From: an uncultured Collinsella sp.
GTDB lineage: Bacteria; Actinomycetota; Coriobacteriia; Coriobacteriales; Coriobacteriaceae
Assembly: GCA_902488525.1 (NCBI GenBank)
Contig: CABTWP010000019.1
Span: forward strand, 1 to 34,608
Direction: 5' to 3'
Length of the DNA stretch: 34,608 nucleotides
The notes beneath the pieces were generated by a model. It made no database searches and had not been told where the DNA came from. It saw nothing but the letters and a program-made list of their open reading frames with translations. Shown one piece after another: positions 15,390 to 23,707 of this stretch. Position 1 is the stretch's first letter, and each line of letters begins with the position of its first letter. The position numbers and the translations under genes are program-made.

Positions 15390-15522
15390 CATTCGTACGA
15401 CAGCGCCGTGTGTCGTCGTTTAATAAATAATTATCTTGATTGATAAGAGTTTGTCATCCCTCATTCGGCGAGCGGCAAGGCAAAGCCGCCGAGGCTTATA
15501 TCCCCGACGGCATTACCCGGCG

Positions 15523-16593
15523 CTATCGACAAACCAAGTGGATCCTACTCGCATCGAAGTGCATGCGCAGCGTCTCGCCTGCTTGCGGTAGCTCATCGAC
15601 AGGCACGCCCACTTTGTTGACCTTCCACTGCAGGCGCGTCGGCGCGTCGGCGCGCGGCACGTCCAGCAACACCAGCCGCTCAAAGCGCGAATCGCTCACA
15701 CGGGCCACGTGCAAATCGTAGCTGTTGCGACCTCGTTCCACGCGATTGTCAACATGGAAGTAGCTTGCGCGAACGCCCAGGTACGCCACATTATCGGGAA
15801 CCGCGCGACCCACGTTAAAGGTCATGCCCCAGTCGAGGGCCTCAACTTCTTCGTCGCCGATCTTGCGCGCCCGGCTTGTGTTCTTGCAGCCCGTCAGGCG
15901 CAGCGCCGCCAGCGTCTGCGGACGGCGGACCACGTCCTCGACGGAGCCGGTCTCCTCAACATGCCCGTCGTGCACCACGCAGATGCGCCCGCACAGGCGG
16001 CACGCCTCGTCGATGTCGTGGCTCACGTAGAGCACGGTGCGGTTGCATACATCGAACAGGTCGAGCATGTTCTGCTCGAGCGCGCTCTTAAGATAGGAAT
16101 CGAGCGCGCTCATGGGCTCGTCGAACATAAAGATGCCCGGATGTGCCGCCACCATGCGGGCAAGCGCCACGCGTTGTTGCTGGCCACCCGAGAGCCGCGC
16201 GGGATAACGGTCGGCGAAATCGGCCAGGCCAAAGATGCCCAGGTAGCGCTCAGCAAGTTTTTTACGCGCCGCGGCGTCGCCCGCATCCTTTACGCCGGCG
16301 CATACGTTATCGGCCACCGTCATGTTGGGAAACAGCTGATAGTTTTGGAACAACAGGGCACATTTGCGCTCCTGGGGCGACAGGTCGATGCCCGCCGCCG
16401 AGTCAAAAAAGGTCACACCGTTGACGACGATCTTGCCCACGTCGGGCGTCTCCACGCCGGCAATGCAGCGCAGCGTGCAGCTCTTGCCGCAACCCGAGGC
16501 GCCCAGCAGCGCCACACGCTCCTCGCCGGCCTCAAGCTGCATGTCGAGCATAAACCCGGGATAGCGCTTTTTGATATCCAGAACGAGCGACAT
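15523..16593 (-). CDS. modC: Molybdate ABC transporter ATPase
   Basis: A 356-aa ATPase with Walker A GASGCGKS, signature LSGGQQQR, Walker B FMFDEPMSALD and H-loop YVSHDIDE. The C-terminal ~120 residues form the regulatory (MOP/TOBE-like) region typical of ModC, less conserved here. AAGGGAGG is 10 nt upstream of the ATG, and the gene starts 3 nt after the modB stop. It energises the ModB permease. With modA and modB it forms a complete molybdate importer; tungstate is an alternative ligand not excluded by sequence. Confidence 0.9.
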   Translation of the reverse strand: MSLVLDIKKRYPGFMLDMQLEAGEERVALLGASGCGKSCTLRCIAGVETPDVGKIVVNGVTFFDSAAGIDLSPQERKCALLFQNYQLFPNMTVADNVCAGVKDAGDAAARKKLAERYLGIFGLADFADRYPARLSGGQQQRVALARMVAAHPGIFMFDEPMSALDSYLKSALEQNMLDLFDVCNRTVLYVSHDIDEACRLCGRICVVHDGHVEETGSVEDVVRRPQTLAALRLTGCKNTSRARKIGDEEVEALDWGMTFNVGRAVPDNVAYLGVRASYFHVDNRVERGRNSYDLHVARVSDSRFERLVLLDVPRADAPTRLQWKVNKVGVPVDELPQAGETLRMHFDASRIHLVCR

Positions 16594-16596
16594 GGC

Positions 16597-18039
16597 CTAT
16601 CGACCTCCCTTCGCGACCGCGTCATCGCGCATAAGCTCGGCCAGCGCCTCGCGATCGATTCGCAGGGCATCGCCGCCCGCCGGGTCGAGCGAATCACCCT
16701 GTCCGGCGAGGTCTTTGGCCTGCTTGCGCCCCGCATGGGAAAGGCCCCGCTCGCGATACTTTTGCGAATGGGCGGTGTACATGTTAATGAACAGGATGAC
16801 CAGGAAGCTGAACGCAATTACGACCACGACCCAGAAGAGCGCGACCGACGTATTGCCGCCCATCCACTCAAAATAGATGGCGATGGGGATGGTCTGCGTA
16901 ATGCCGGCGTAGTTGCCCGCAAAGAACAGCGTGCAGCCAAACTCTCCCATCGCGCGGGCAAAGGCGAGGACCGTACCAGCAGCAATAGAAGGCCACCCAA
17001 GCGGCATCATAAGCTTGGCAAAGATGCGACGCTCGGACCATCCCAGGGTTCGCGCGGCGTCAAGCATCTGCGTGTCGAGGCTCTCAAAGGCGCCGAGCGC
17101 CGTACGGTAGACCAGGGGGAACGATACCACCACGGCAGAGATCACCGCCGCCGGCCACGTAAAGACAATCGAGACGCCGTGCGCAATCAGCCACTGGCCC
17201 ACCCCGGTCGAGCGACCAAACAGCATAAGCAGCAAAAAGCCGCAGACCGTGGGCGGCAACACCATGGGGATGGTAAAGACCGAGTCGAGCAGGCCCTTGA
17301 TGCGACTCGAGGTACCCATAGTCTTCCACGCGGCGAACAGGCCCAGCGCAAGGGAGATCACCAGGGCAAGGCCGCTCGTTTTAATGGACACCCAAAACGG
17401 GCGATAGTCGATGTCGCCCAAAAAGGAGACCAGAGAGGTCAAGGGCCCTTGCTCATCCCGCAACATGACAGACGACGCCTCTACCATTTGAGCGCTATCA
17501 AGCCAACGCGCGCCGCCCTTGGCATCACCCGAGGCTGATGCAATCACCACATAGCGGTCCCCATCCGCACCGCGCTCATCAAAGCCATAGGTATACCCGC
17601 CGGCATCAAACGTTGTTTCCGCCGTGACATACCAAGGAAGATCCACGTCCCCCAGCCGCGCACCTCCCATGCAGTTTGCGCTGTCGAGGTCACAGACGAG
17701 GGCCTTGAGACCCGATACGCACTCGTTGTCCTGCGGATCCAATCCATACTTCTCGACCGCCTTGGGCGATATCCACGCCACAACGCGATCGGCAGCAGGC
17801 GCCACTACAAGGTCCACATCCTCGTCAACGGGAAACCGGTAGCCCTCAGGCTGGCCCTCCATGGCACGAGCGGTCCCCTTCGCCAACCGCTCAAAACCCT
17901 CGATTCCATAGGAAAGCCCATGAGCGGTCGCAGCAACCTGGGCCCCGTCCTCGGCGTCCCCGGCAAACGCAAATCCCGGCACCCAGCAAAGCGCGAAGGT
18001 CAAAGCACAGGCGACAAGCATGCGGAATCTATTAAGCAC
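16597..18039 (-). CDS. modB: Molybdate ABC permease with an extra extracytoplasmic N-terminal domain
   Basis: The C-terminal half (from about residue 215) is a normal ModB permease with about six helices and an EAA loop LDAARTLGWSERRIFAKL. In front is an unusual segment: a signal peptide (LVACALTFALCWVPGFAFA) and about 180 residues of soluble, mostly acidic sequence with three cysteines, matching nothing I recognise. Total 480 aa against about 230 for ordinary ModB. The GTG at 18039 is chosen because GGAG lies 6 nt upstream and a signal peptide follows directly; an in-frame GTG at 18108 lacks a ribosome site and would bury the signal. A Lys/Arg/Asp-rich tail of about 55 residues follows the last helix. 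It sits between modA and modC. Confidence 0.88.
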   Translation of the reverse strand: MLNRFRMLVACALTFALCWVPGFAFAGDAEDGAQVAATAHGLSYGIEGFERLAKGTARAMEGQPEGYRFPVDEDVDLVVAPAADRVVAWISPKAVEKYGLDPQDNECVSGLKALVCDLDSANCMGGARLGDVDLPWYVTAETTFDAGGYTYGFDERGADGDRYVVIASASGDAKGGARWLDSAQMVEASSVMLRDEQGPLTSLVSFLGDIDYRPFWVSIKTSGLALVISLALGLFAAWKTMGTSSRIKGLLDSVFTIPMVLPPTVCGFLLLMLFGRSTGVGQWLIAHGVSIVFTWPAAVISAVVVSFPLVYRTALGAFESLDTQMLDAARTLGWSERRIFAKLMMPLGWPSIAAGTVLAFARAMGEFGCTLFFAGNYAGITQTIPIAIYFEWMGGNTSVALFWVVVVIAFSFLVILFINMYTAHSQKYRERGLSHAGRKQAKDLAGQGDSLDPAGGDALRIDREALAELMRDDAVAKGGR

Positions 18040-18107
18040 GAAAAGCTCCAAGCGAATACAAGAACGGAGTGAAACACAAAACGATGGAATTATCGCGCCA
18101 AGCCGCA

Positions 18108-18983
18108 CTACTCGGAAAGCTCAAAGCCGTACTTAGCCCAAATCTTCTGAGCCTTCTTGTTGGACAGGCAAAAGTCGATAAACGCCTTGGCCTCGTCGGC
18201 GTGCTCGGAGCCATCGGCGACAGCACCCGGGTACACGATGGGCTTGTGCGAATCCTCAGGACACACGAAGGCCTCCTCGATGCCGTCGTAGCGGAAGATA
18301 TCGGAGCTGTAGACAAAACCCGCCACGCAGTCGCCTGTAGAGACGTAAGACGCAGCGGTGCCGACCTTGTCGGCCAGGGCTACCTTGTCGGCGAGCTCGG
18401 GCGCGTACTCGCCGTCGTCGCCCTCGGTACCGGTATAGAGGCCCACGGAAGCCAGCGCCTGGTTGGCGTACTTGCCGGCGGGGACGGTCTTGGCGTCGCC
18501 GATGGCAATCTTACCGTCCAGATTCGCGACGTCGGCGATGGCCTCGACCTTAGTATCGGAGCCCTCGGCGCGAATGATCACGAGGTCGTTGACGAACATG
18601 TCCTCACGCGTGTCGGCATCGACGAGCTCGGCGGCTTCGGCGTCGTCCATGGTGCCCTTGGAGGCCGTGATGAGCACGTCGACGGCGGCACCGGCGCGCA
18701 TCTGCTCGACAAGGTCGCCAGACGCCTTAAACTGCGTGTCGGCAAACGTGGTGCCGGTCTGCTCGGTGTAGAGCTCCTGAACCTCGGGCAGAGCTTTCTC
18801 GAGCGAGTTAGCGGCAAAGACCTGCAGCTCGACAGCCTTCTTCTTAGAGGAAGACTTGACGGAGCCGGCATCGGAACCAGCGGGCTCGGACGTCTTGTTG
18901 CCCGAGCAGCCGGCAAGGCCAAGGCCGGCGGCAGCGGCAGCAGAAAGCGAGACAAAACCGCGGCGTGAAACCATATCGAACAT
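18108..18983 (-). CDS. modA: Molybdate-binding lipoprotein
   Basis: A 291-aa periplasmic-binding-protein-fold lipoprotein. It has a twin-arginine motif (SRRGF), a lipobox LAGC and a Ser/Lys-rich linker. The mature start VFAANSLEKALPEVQELY is the ModA oxyanion-binding region, and FKASGDLVEQMRAGAAVDVLITAS is family-typical. The start is the ATG at 18983 with AAAGGG 6 nt upstream; a TTG two codons earlier overlaps the spacer. It is the first gene of modABC, 68 nt before modB. Confidence 0.93.
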   Translation of the reverse strand: MFDMVSRRGFVSLSAAAAAGLGLAGCSGNKTSEPAGSDAGSVKSSSKKKAVELQVFAANSLEKALPEVQELYTEQTGTTFADTQFKASGDLVEQMRAGAAVDVLITASKGTMDDAEAAELVDADTREDMFVNDLVIIRAEGSDTKVEAIADVANLDGKIAIGDAKTVPAGKYANQALASVGLYTGTEGDDGEYAPELADKVALADKVGTAASYVSTGDCVAGFVYSSDIFRYDGIEEAFVCPEDSHKPIVYPGAVADGSEHADEAKAFIDFCLSNKKAQKIWAKYGFELSE

Positions 18984-19043
18984 ATTCAACCCTTTCGAAC
19001 GCTATGCCCGGGCACCCCGCCGCAGGCTTTATTCTGTTACTAG

Positions 19044-19096
19044 ATTATACTTCCGCGCGAATAATGATAATGAGAAATTATTCTCGCTAGAGAATA
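19044..19096 (-). promoter_or_regulatory. modA promoter region with overlapping palindromes
   Basis: A perfect -10 TATAAT is at 19044-19049 on the minus strand, giving a start near 19037 and a leader of about 55 nt; the -35 region (CATTAT) is poor. Upstream lie TATTCTC-GCTA-GAGAATA (19079-19096) and an overlapping GAGAA-ATTA-TTCTC. Their position, just upstream of a weak -35, suits an activator or repressor responding to molybdate. They are not a clear match to the E. coli ModE box. Confidence 0.5.
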
Positions 19097-19136
19097 TAGT
19101 TTCGAGTTGCCGTGCACCTCGGCGTCGCTTCGGCGG

Positions 19137-19173
19137 AAAACAAAGGCGGAGCAGCCGTTCAGGTCGCCCCGCC
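19137..19173 (-). terminator. Terminator after moeA-mogA
   Basis: On the minus strand an 8-bp stem GGCGGGGC/GCTCCGCC (one G-U pair) with a 13-nt loop is followed by TTTGTTTT. It lies 14 nt after the mogA stop and separates moeA-mogA from modABC. Confidence 0.7.
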
Positions 19174-19186
19174 GCAGGTAAACCGC

Positions 19187-19666
19187 TTATTTGGTATGTC
19201 CGCCGCCCGCCGTCATTTGGGCCGCATGCTCCAGCTGATCGCTCACGGCCTCCCAGCTTTCGCGGGCCGCTTTCGTGGATCCCGGAAAGTTGATGACAAG
19301 CGTATGCCCACGCTGCATGCACACGGCGCGCGAGAGCATAGCGCGGCGCGTCTTGGTCATGGAGTACGCGCGGATTGCCTCTGCAATACCCGGCACATCG
19401 CGGTCGCAGACGGCACGCGTCGCCTCGGGCGTCACGTCGCGCATCGAAAGTCCCGTGCCGCCACAGGTGAGCACGACATTGGCGTGGCACTCATCGGCAG
19501 CTTCCACAATGGCATCACCGATCTCGCTGGCGTCGTCGCGCACGACCACATGTGAGACGACCGTCCAGCCCTGCGCCTCGATAAGTTCCTCGAGTGCGGC
19601 TCCAGCCTCGTCCTGAGCAAGATCGCGCGTATCCGAGCACGTCACGATCGAAATCTTCAACTCCAT
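19187..19666 (-). CDS. mogA: Molybdopterin adenylyltransferase (MogA/MoaB family)
   Basis: A 159-aa protein of the MoCF_biosynth fold, which adenylylates molybdopterin before metal insertion. It has the conserved LTCGGTGLSMRDVTPEAT loop and the VINFPGSTKAARE C-terminal motif. The ATG at 19666 follows a strong AGGAGG by 7 nt; longer in-frame extensions lie inside moeA and are not credible. The gene starts 11 nt after moeA. Length and motifs fit MogA or the similar MoaB; the moeA context supports the MogA role. Confidence 0.9.
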   Translation of the reverse strand: MELKISIVTCSDTRDLAQDEAGAALEELIEAQGWTVVSHVVVRDDASEIGDAIVEAADECHANVVLTCGGTGLSMRDVTPEATRAVCDRDVPGIAEAIRAYSMTKTRRAMLSRAVCMQRGHTLVINFPGSTKAARESWEAVSDQLEHAAQMTAGGGHTK

Positions 19667-19676
19667 AGTCTTCCTC

Positions 19677-20939
19677 CTACAACACCGTGCCCTCGGGCAG
19701 GTCGACACGCACGACATCCACGACGTCGCCCGCCTTGAGCTCGCACGGTCCTTCGTCAATACGCAGCAGGCAGTTGGACCGCTGCATCGTGCCGAGCAGC
19801 GCCGAATTCTGCGTCTTGGCCTCGGTCACCAACAGCTCACTGGTCTCGGGGTCGCGCAAAACCGTGGCGCGATCGAAGAAGCGTCGGTCCTGGCGCTTCT
19901 TCACGCCGTGCGTCAATATCGCCTGCTGCACGGGACGCGCCCCCTCGGCAAAACCGCGCATCTTGCGAATCGCCGGGCGCGCGAGCATCTCAAAGCCCAC
20001 ATACGCCGCCGCTGGATTGCCCGAAAGCCCCAAATACGGCTTGCCCCCAAGTAGGCCAAACGTGATGGCCTTACCCGGACGCATCGAGATGCGGTCAAAC
20101 AGCACCTCGCCCTCGCGCCGGACGAGCGCCGTCACGAAATCGTAATCGCCCGCCGAGGCGCCACCGCTCGTAATGACAAAGTCGCACTCCTGCACGGCAC
20201 GATGTACCAGCTCGGCAATCGCCTGCTCATCATCGGGCGCGATGCCGTAGAACACGGGCTCGGCGCCGGCATCGAGTGCCTCGGCCATCAGCGCCGAGGA
20301 GTTGGAATCGCGAATCTGACCACGCGCCGGCACCTTACTCGGTGCGACCAGTTCCGTGCCCAGCGAGATGATGCCCACACGCGGGGCAGCGTGCACCTTC
20401 ACGCTCGCGTATCCGGCGCTCGCCAGCAGACCCGCACCCGCCGGAGCCACGACCTCGCCGGCGTGCATCACAATATCGCCGGCATGGGCCTCCTCGGCAG
20501 CAGAGCGAACGTTCTCCCCTACCTTGGCCGGCGCCGAAAAGCGAACGTGCGAGCCCTCGTTGCCGTCACCGTCGAGCACATCGACGATCTCGTACTTCAC
20601 CACGGCATCGGCACCCTCGGGCACCGGCGCGCCTGTCATGATGCGGACCGCCTCGCCCGCACCGATTGCGCCCTCAAACACATGGCCTGCGGCCTCGTGT
20701 CCGATAACGTCGAGCGTCACCGGCGCCTCGCCAGATGCCTGCACCAAGTCCGCCGAGCGCACGGCATATCCGTCCATAGCGCTGTTGGCAAACGGCGAGA
20801 TATCGATATCGGCCACCGCGTCCTCGGCCAAGGGAAAACCAGCCGCCTGCCACACGGGAATCTCGACGAGATCGGTCGGAGCAACGTGCGACAGGACAAT
20901 CGACTGTGCGTCCTCCAGTGGAATGAGTTTCTCTGCCAT
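19677..20939 (-). CDS. moeA: Molybdopterin molybdenumtransferase
   Basis: A 420-aa MoeA, which inserts molybdate into adenylylated molybdopterin. It has FANSAMDGYAV, the MTGAPVPEGADAVV region, the GIISLGTELV and DSNSSAL segments, the catalytic-domain motif VITSGGASAGDYDFV and LGLSGNPAAAYVGFE. The C-terminal domain IV ends GTVL. I use the ATG at 20939 with AAGAGG 5 nt upstream; a GTG two codons earlier is too close to the site. It is the first gene of moeA-mogA, divergent from the chloride/fluoride channel gene. Confidence 0.95.
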   Translation of the reverse strand: MAEKLIPLEDAQSIVLSHVAPTDLVEIPVWQAAGFPLAEDAVADIDISPFANSAMDGYAVRSADLVQASGEAPVTLDVIGHEAAGHVFEGAIGAGEAVRIMTGAPVPEGADAVVKYEIVDVLDGDGNEGSHVRFSAPAKVGENVRSAAEEAHAGDIVMHAGEVVAPAGAGLLASAGYASVKVHAAPRVGIISLGTELVAPSKVPARGQIRDSNSSALMAEALDAGAEPVFYGIAPDDEQAIAELVHRAVQECDFVITSGGASAGDYDFVTALVRREGEVLFDRISMRPGKAITFGLLGGKPYLGLSGNPAAAYVGFEMLARPAIRKMRGFAEGARPVQQAILTHGVKKRQDRRFFDRATVLRDPETSELLVTEAKTQNSALLGTMQRSNCLLRIDEGPCELKAGDVVDVVRVDLPEGTVL

Positions 20940-21149
20940 ATGCACCTCTTAATGCCACGGCGCACAACAGGGGCGCCAATTCTTTATGCTTGTCTCAGTA
21001 TAATCCCCCAACGCACGACCGCGACTCGGCCTGTACCCGCAAATACACCTGTCGGTTGCAGGCCGCGAAACAGAATGGAAACCAACCCACCGGCTCGTCG
21101 CGTTTACCGCGTTTTATAATGCTTGCGTTGCAACCTAAAAGAGGAACGT
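20940..21149. promoter_or_regulatory. Divergent promoter region of moeA and the CLC gene
   Basis: A minus-strand TATACT (20997-21002) is the likely -10 of moeA. A plus-strand TATAAT (21115-21120) is the likely -10 of the CLC gene, leaving a leader of only about 23 nt. Both lack good -35 hexamers. A GGCCTG/CAGGCC inverted repeat lies between. No fluoride or Moco riboswitch consensus is visible. Confidence 0.5.
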
Positions 21150-22571
21150 ATGGCTCATAACGACAAACCCGAAAGCGCAAACAAAGCGCAGGATCATTCC
21201 CAGCCGCTCGACGACGGCGGCTTTTTCTCCCTTAATGACGTCATCACGGCAGGCAGGCATCAACTTACCCGCTCCGAGCATCTCTTGGCTGCCGACACGC
21301 GCCGCAACGCCCGCAACCTACTTGCGAGCGCTAAGTTGCTCGTACTCGTCGTCATCGTCTCGCTCGCCATGGGCGTTGCCGCTTGGGCGTTTTTGGCCTC
21401 GTTGAATATCGCGACCGACTATCGCGAGCACCATGTGTGGGTCTACGCCTTGCTTCCCGTTGTGGGCGTTGCCACCGCATGGGTGTACAAAAACCACGGT
21501 CTTGCCGCCAAGCGTGGCAACAACCTGGTCATCGACTCCGCTCTGGGCACACGCCTCATCCATATGCGCATGGCCGTCCTCACCTTCGTCTGCTCCACGC
21601 TCACGCACCTAACGGGCGGATCGGCCGGTCGCGAGGGAGCTGCGGTGCAGATTGGCGGCACCATCGCCAGCAACATCTCGAGCCTCGCCCACCTCAAAAA
21701 GCATGACCACCACGACCTCATGCTCGCCGGCATCTCGTCGGCCTTTGGCGCCGTATTCGGCTCGCCCCTTGCCGGGGCTTTCTTTGGCATGGAGATGTGC
21801 TTTATCGGCAAGATCGACTACACCGCGGGCATCTACTGCCTGGTCGCCTCGTTTACCGGCTACTTTACATCACTCGCCCTGGGTACCGAGTACGAGGCGA
21901 ATGTTATCGCCAGCGTTCCCAACATGACACCACGGACGGTTGTCATCGTTGTTATCAGTGCCATTATCTTCGGTCTGACGGCACGCCTCTTTGCCTGGTC
22001 AGTTCGAACCGTCAAGAGCCTGTACGGTCGCTTTATCACCAATTACCTCGTTCGCGCACTCATAGGCGCACTCGTGGTTTTGGCCGCCTATGCCCTCCTC
22101 GACGCCTGGGACTACGCCGGCCTTTCCACGTGGCTTTCCGGCGCCGGATTTGCCGGCAACACCACCCTGGCGGACGCAGTCATCAAGTTGGTCGTCACAG
22201 CGCTCACCCTGGGCGCGGGCTTCCAAGGCGGCGAGGTCACGCCCCTGTTTGGCATCGGTGCGGCGCTCGGCGGCTGGATCGGTTGCCTCGTCGGAATCGA
22301 CCCCAGCTTTCTGGCGGCGCTGGGCATGCTCGGCGTGTTCTGTGCCGGCCTCAACGTGCCCATCACCACCTGCATGATGGCCATCGACCTGTTCCACGGC
22401 ACGGCCGCCGGGTTCTTTGTCATCGTGGCCTTTATCAGCTACCTAACCGGCGGGCACCGCGGCGTGTACCCCGCCCAGCGCATCATCTCACCCAAGCGCC
22501 GTTCGCTTATTGTGGATGAGGGCGGTACGGTAGCGGATGCTATCGAGCGCCACAACGACCTGATAGAGTAG
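21150..22571 (+). CDS. CLC-family antiporter, fluoride-type (CLC-F-like)
   Basis: A 473-aa membrane protein with about ten to twelve hydrophobic segments. The selectivity motifs resemble the fluoride-exporting CLC-F clade: KRGNNLVID replaces the usual GSGIPE, followed by GGSAGREGAAVQIGG and FQGGEVTPLFGIGAALGG. CLC-F proteins exchange fluoride for protons. The ATG at 21150 has AGAGGA 5 nt upstream. It has a C-terminal cytosolic tail but no CBS domains. It is on the opposite strand from moeA, and the lipid kinase gene follows 87 nt later. Clade placement rests on remembered motifs. Confidence 0.8.
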   Translation: MAHNDKPESANKAQDHSQPLDDGGFFSLNDVITAGRHQLTRSEHLLAADTRRNARNLLASAKLLVLVVIVSLAMGVAAWAFLASLNIATDYREHHVWVYALLPVVGVATAWVYKNHGLAAKRGNNLVIDSALGTRLIHMRMAVLTFVCSTLTHLTGGSAGREGAAVQIGGTIASNISSLAHLKKHDHHDLMLAGISSAFGAVFGSPLAGAFFGMEMCFIGKIDYTAGIYCLVASFTGYFTSLALGTEYEANVIASVPNMTPRTVVIVVISAIIFGLTARLFAWSVRTVKSLYGRFITNYLVRALIGALVVLAAYALLDAWDYAGLSTWLSGAGFAGNTTLADAVIKLVVTALTLGAGFQGGEVTPLFGIGAALGGWIGCLVGIDPSFLAALGMLGVFCAGLNVPITTCMMAIDLFHGTAAGFFVIVAFISYLTGGHRGVYPAQRIISPKRRSLIVDEGGTVADAIERHNDLIE

Positions 22572-22658
22572 ACGTAAGTATTCGCCGTGCAGCCACAATC
22601 GGGGGCAATTCGACCTGAGCGCGACCGCACCGTCACGTCATACGCCGGGAGTCGCCCC

Positions 22659-23621
22659 ATGCACGCAACTGATTTTGGTCGCACGCTCATCATCGCCAAC
22701 CCAGCCGCCCAGTCGGGTGCGGCGCACGAAGTTGCCGAGCGCCTGCAGCGCTTTTTGGACATGACTGCACGCGCATCCCAGTTTGACCTGGTGCTGACCG
22801 AGCGCATGGGGCACGCCGAGGAGCTAGCCGCCCAGGCAACGGGCTATCGCACCGTTATCGCCCTTGGCGGCGACGGCGTGATCCACGAGGTCGTCAACGG
22901 GCTTATGACGCAGGATGAGGCGGTCCGTCCCGCCCTTGCCGTCCTGCCCGTAGGCTCCGGCAACGATTTTGCCCAAACGCTCGGTATCGATGATTTCTCC
23001 GGCAAGGATTTTGGTGCACTGCTCACCTGTGAGCTGCAGCGTCAGGACATCGGGCGGATTCGCTCATGGAACCCCGCAAGCGGCAGCGGCGAGGCGATCG
23101 TCGAGTACTACGACCAAACGCTTTCGGTCGGCATCGATGCCGCCATCGGCCTTGGCACCACCGAGCTGCGCAAAAAGACCGGCTTGACGGGCGCGCCACT
23201 CTACACCCTCTCGGGACTTGAGCAGTTTGGCCTACGCTATCGCAACTACCCCATGACAGTCAGCTTTGACGAGGCGCCCGCCGAGCGCGTGAGGGCGATC
23301 ATCATGGCCATCCAGCTGGGACCCACCTATGGCTCGGGCTATCGCATCTGCCCCGATGCCGACCCCTGCGACGGCGTACTCGACGTCTGCTACGCCTGCG
23401 GCCCCGTCCCTCGCGCGGTTGCCCTGCCTATGTTTCTTTCGGCCAAGGACGGCCACCATACCAAGTTGCCGCCGGTTCGCATGCGCCACTGCCGCCATGT
23501 CGAGCTCACCTTTGAGGAGCCCGACTATCCCATCCAGGCCGACGGCGAGCCCATCGTCGCCTCGCGCATCGAGGTCGACATCCTCGCCGGCGCCCTCCAC
23601 GTCTGGCACCCCACCCACTAA
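22659..23621 (+). CDS. Diacylglycerol kinase-family lipid kinase (YegS/BmrU type)
   Basis: A soluble 320-aa protein of the DAGK catalytic family. It has LIIANPAAQSGAA at the N-terminus, the nucleotide-binding ALGGDGVIHEVVNGLM motif and LPVGSGNDFAQTLG, with the C-terminal QADGEPIV segment typical of YegS/BmrU proteins. These phosphorylate lipid or sphingoid substrates. The start is the ATG at 22659 with GGGAG 8 nt upstream; a GTG 24 codons earlier lacks a ribosome site. It is likely co-transcribed with the CLC gene. Its 3' end is followed by a 71-bp inverted repeat. Confidence 0.9.
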   Translation: MHATDFGRTLIIANPAAQSGAAHEVAERLQRFLDMTARASQFDLVLTERMGHAEELAAQATGYRTVIALGGDGVIHEVVNGLMTQDEAVRPALAVLPVGSGNDFAQTLGIDDFSGKDFGALLTCELQRQDIGRIRSWNPASGSGEAIVEYYDQTLSVGIDAAIGLGTTELRKKTGLTGAPLYTLSGLEQFGLRYRNYPMTVSFDEAPAERVRAIIMAIQLGPTYGSGYRICPDADPCDGVLDVCYACGPVPRAVALPMFLSAKDGHHTKLPPVRMRHCRHVELTFEEPDYPIQADGEPIVASRIEVDILAGALHVWHPTH

Positions 23622-23628
23622 CCCCACC

Positions 23629-23699
23629 TAAGTTGCGGTGAAATAGGGACTGTTTATGCAGCTAAAGCCGCAAAACAGTCCCTATTTCACCGCAACTTA
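23629..23699. repeat. 71-bp inverted repeat, copy 2 of 2
   Basis: A perfect stem of 27 bp beginning TAAGTTGCGGTGAAATAG and continuing GGACTGTTT/AAACAGTCC, with a loop containing GCAGCTAAAGCCGC. It has the same length and outer arms as the copy at 21-91. It lies between the convergent lipid kinase and release-factor-like genes, so it could help end both transcripts, but neither side has a T-run. Confidence 0.88.
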
Positions 23700-23707
23700 T
23701 GAGGAGA

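Noticed and set aside
15709..17538. 609-aa plus-strand ORF opposite modC and modB
   Set aside because: Composition is dominated by Arg/His/Ala/Gly, typical of antisense frames in high-GC DNA, and both minus-strand genes are well supported.
21001..21149. Fluoride (crcB) riboswitch upstream of the CLC gene
   Set aside because: The consensus core is absent and the likely transcript leader is too short.
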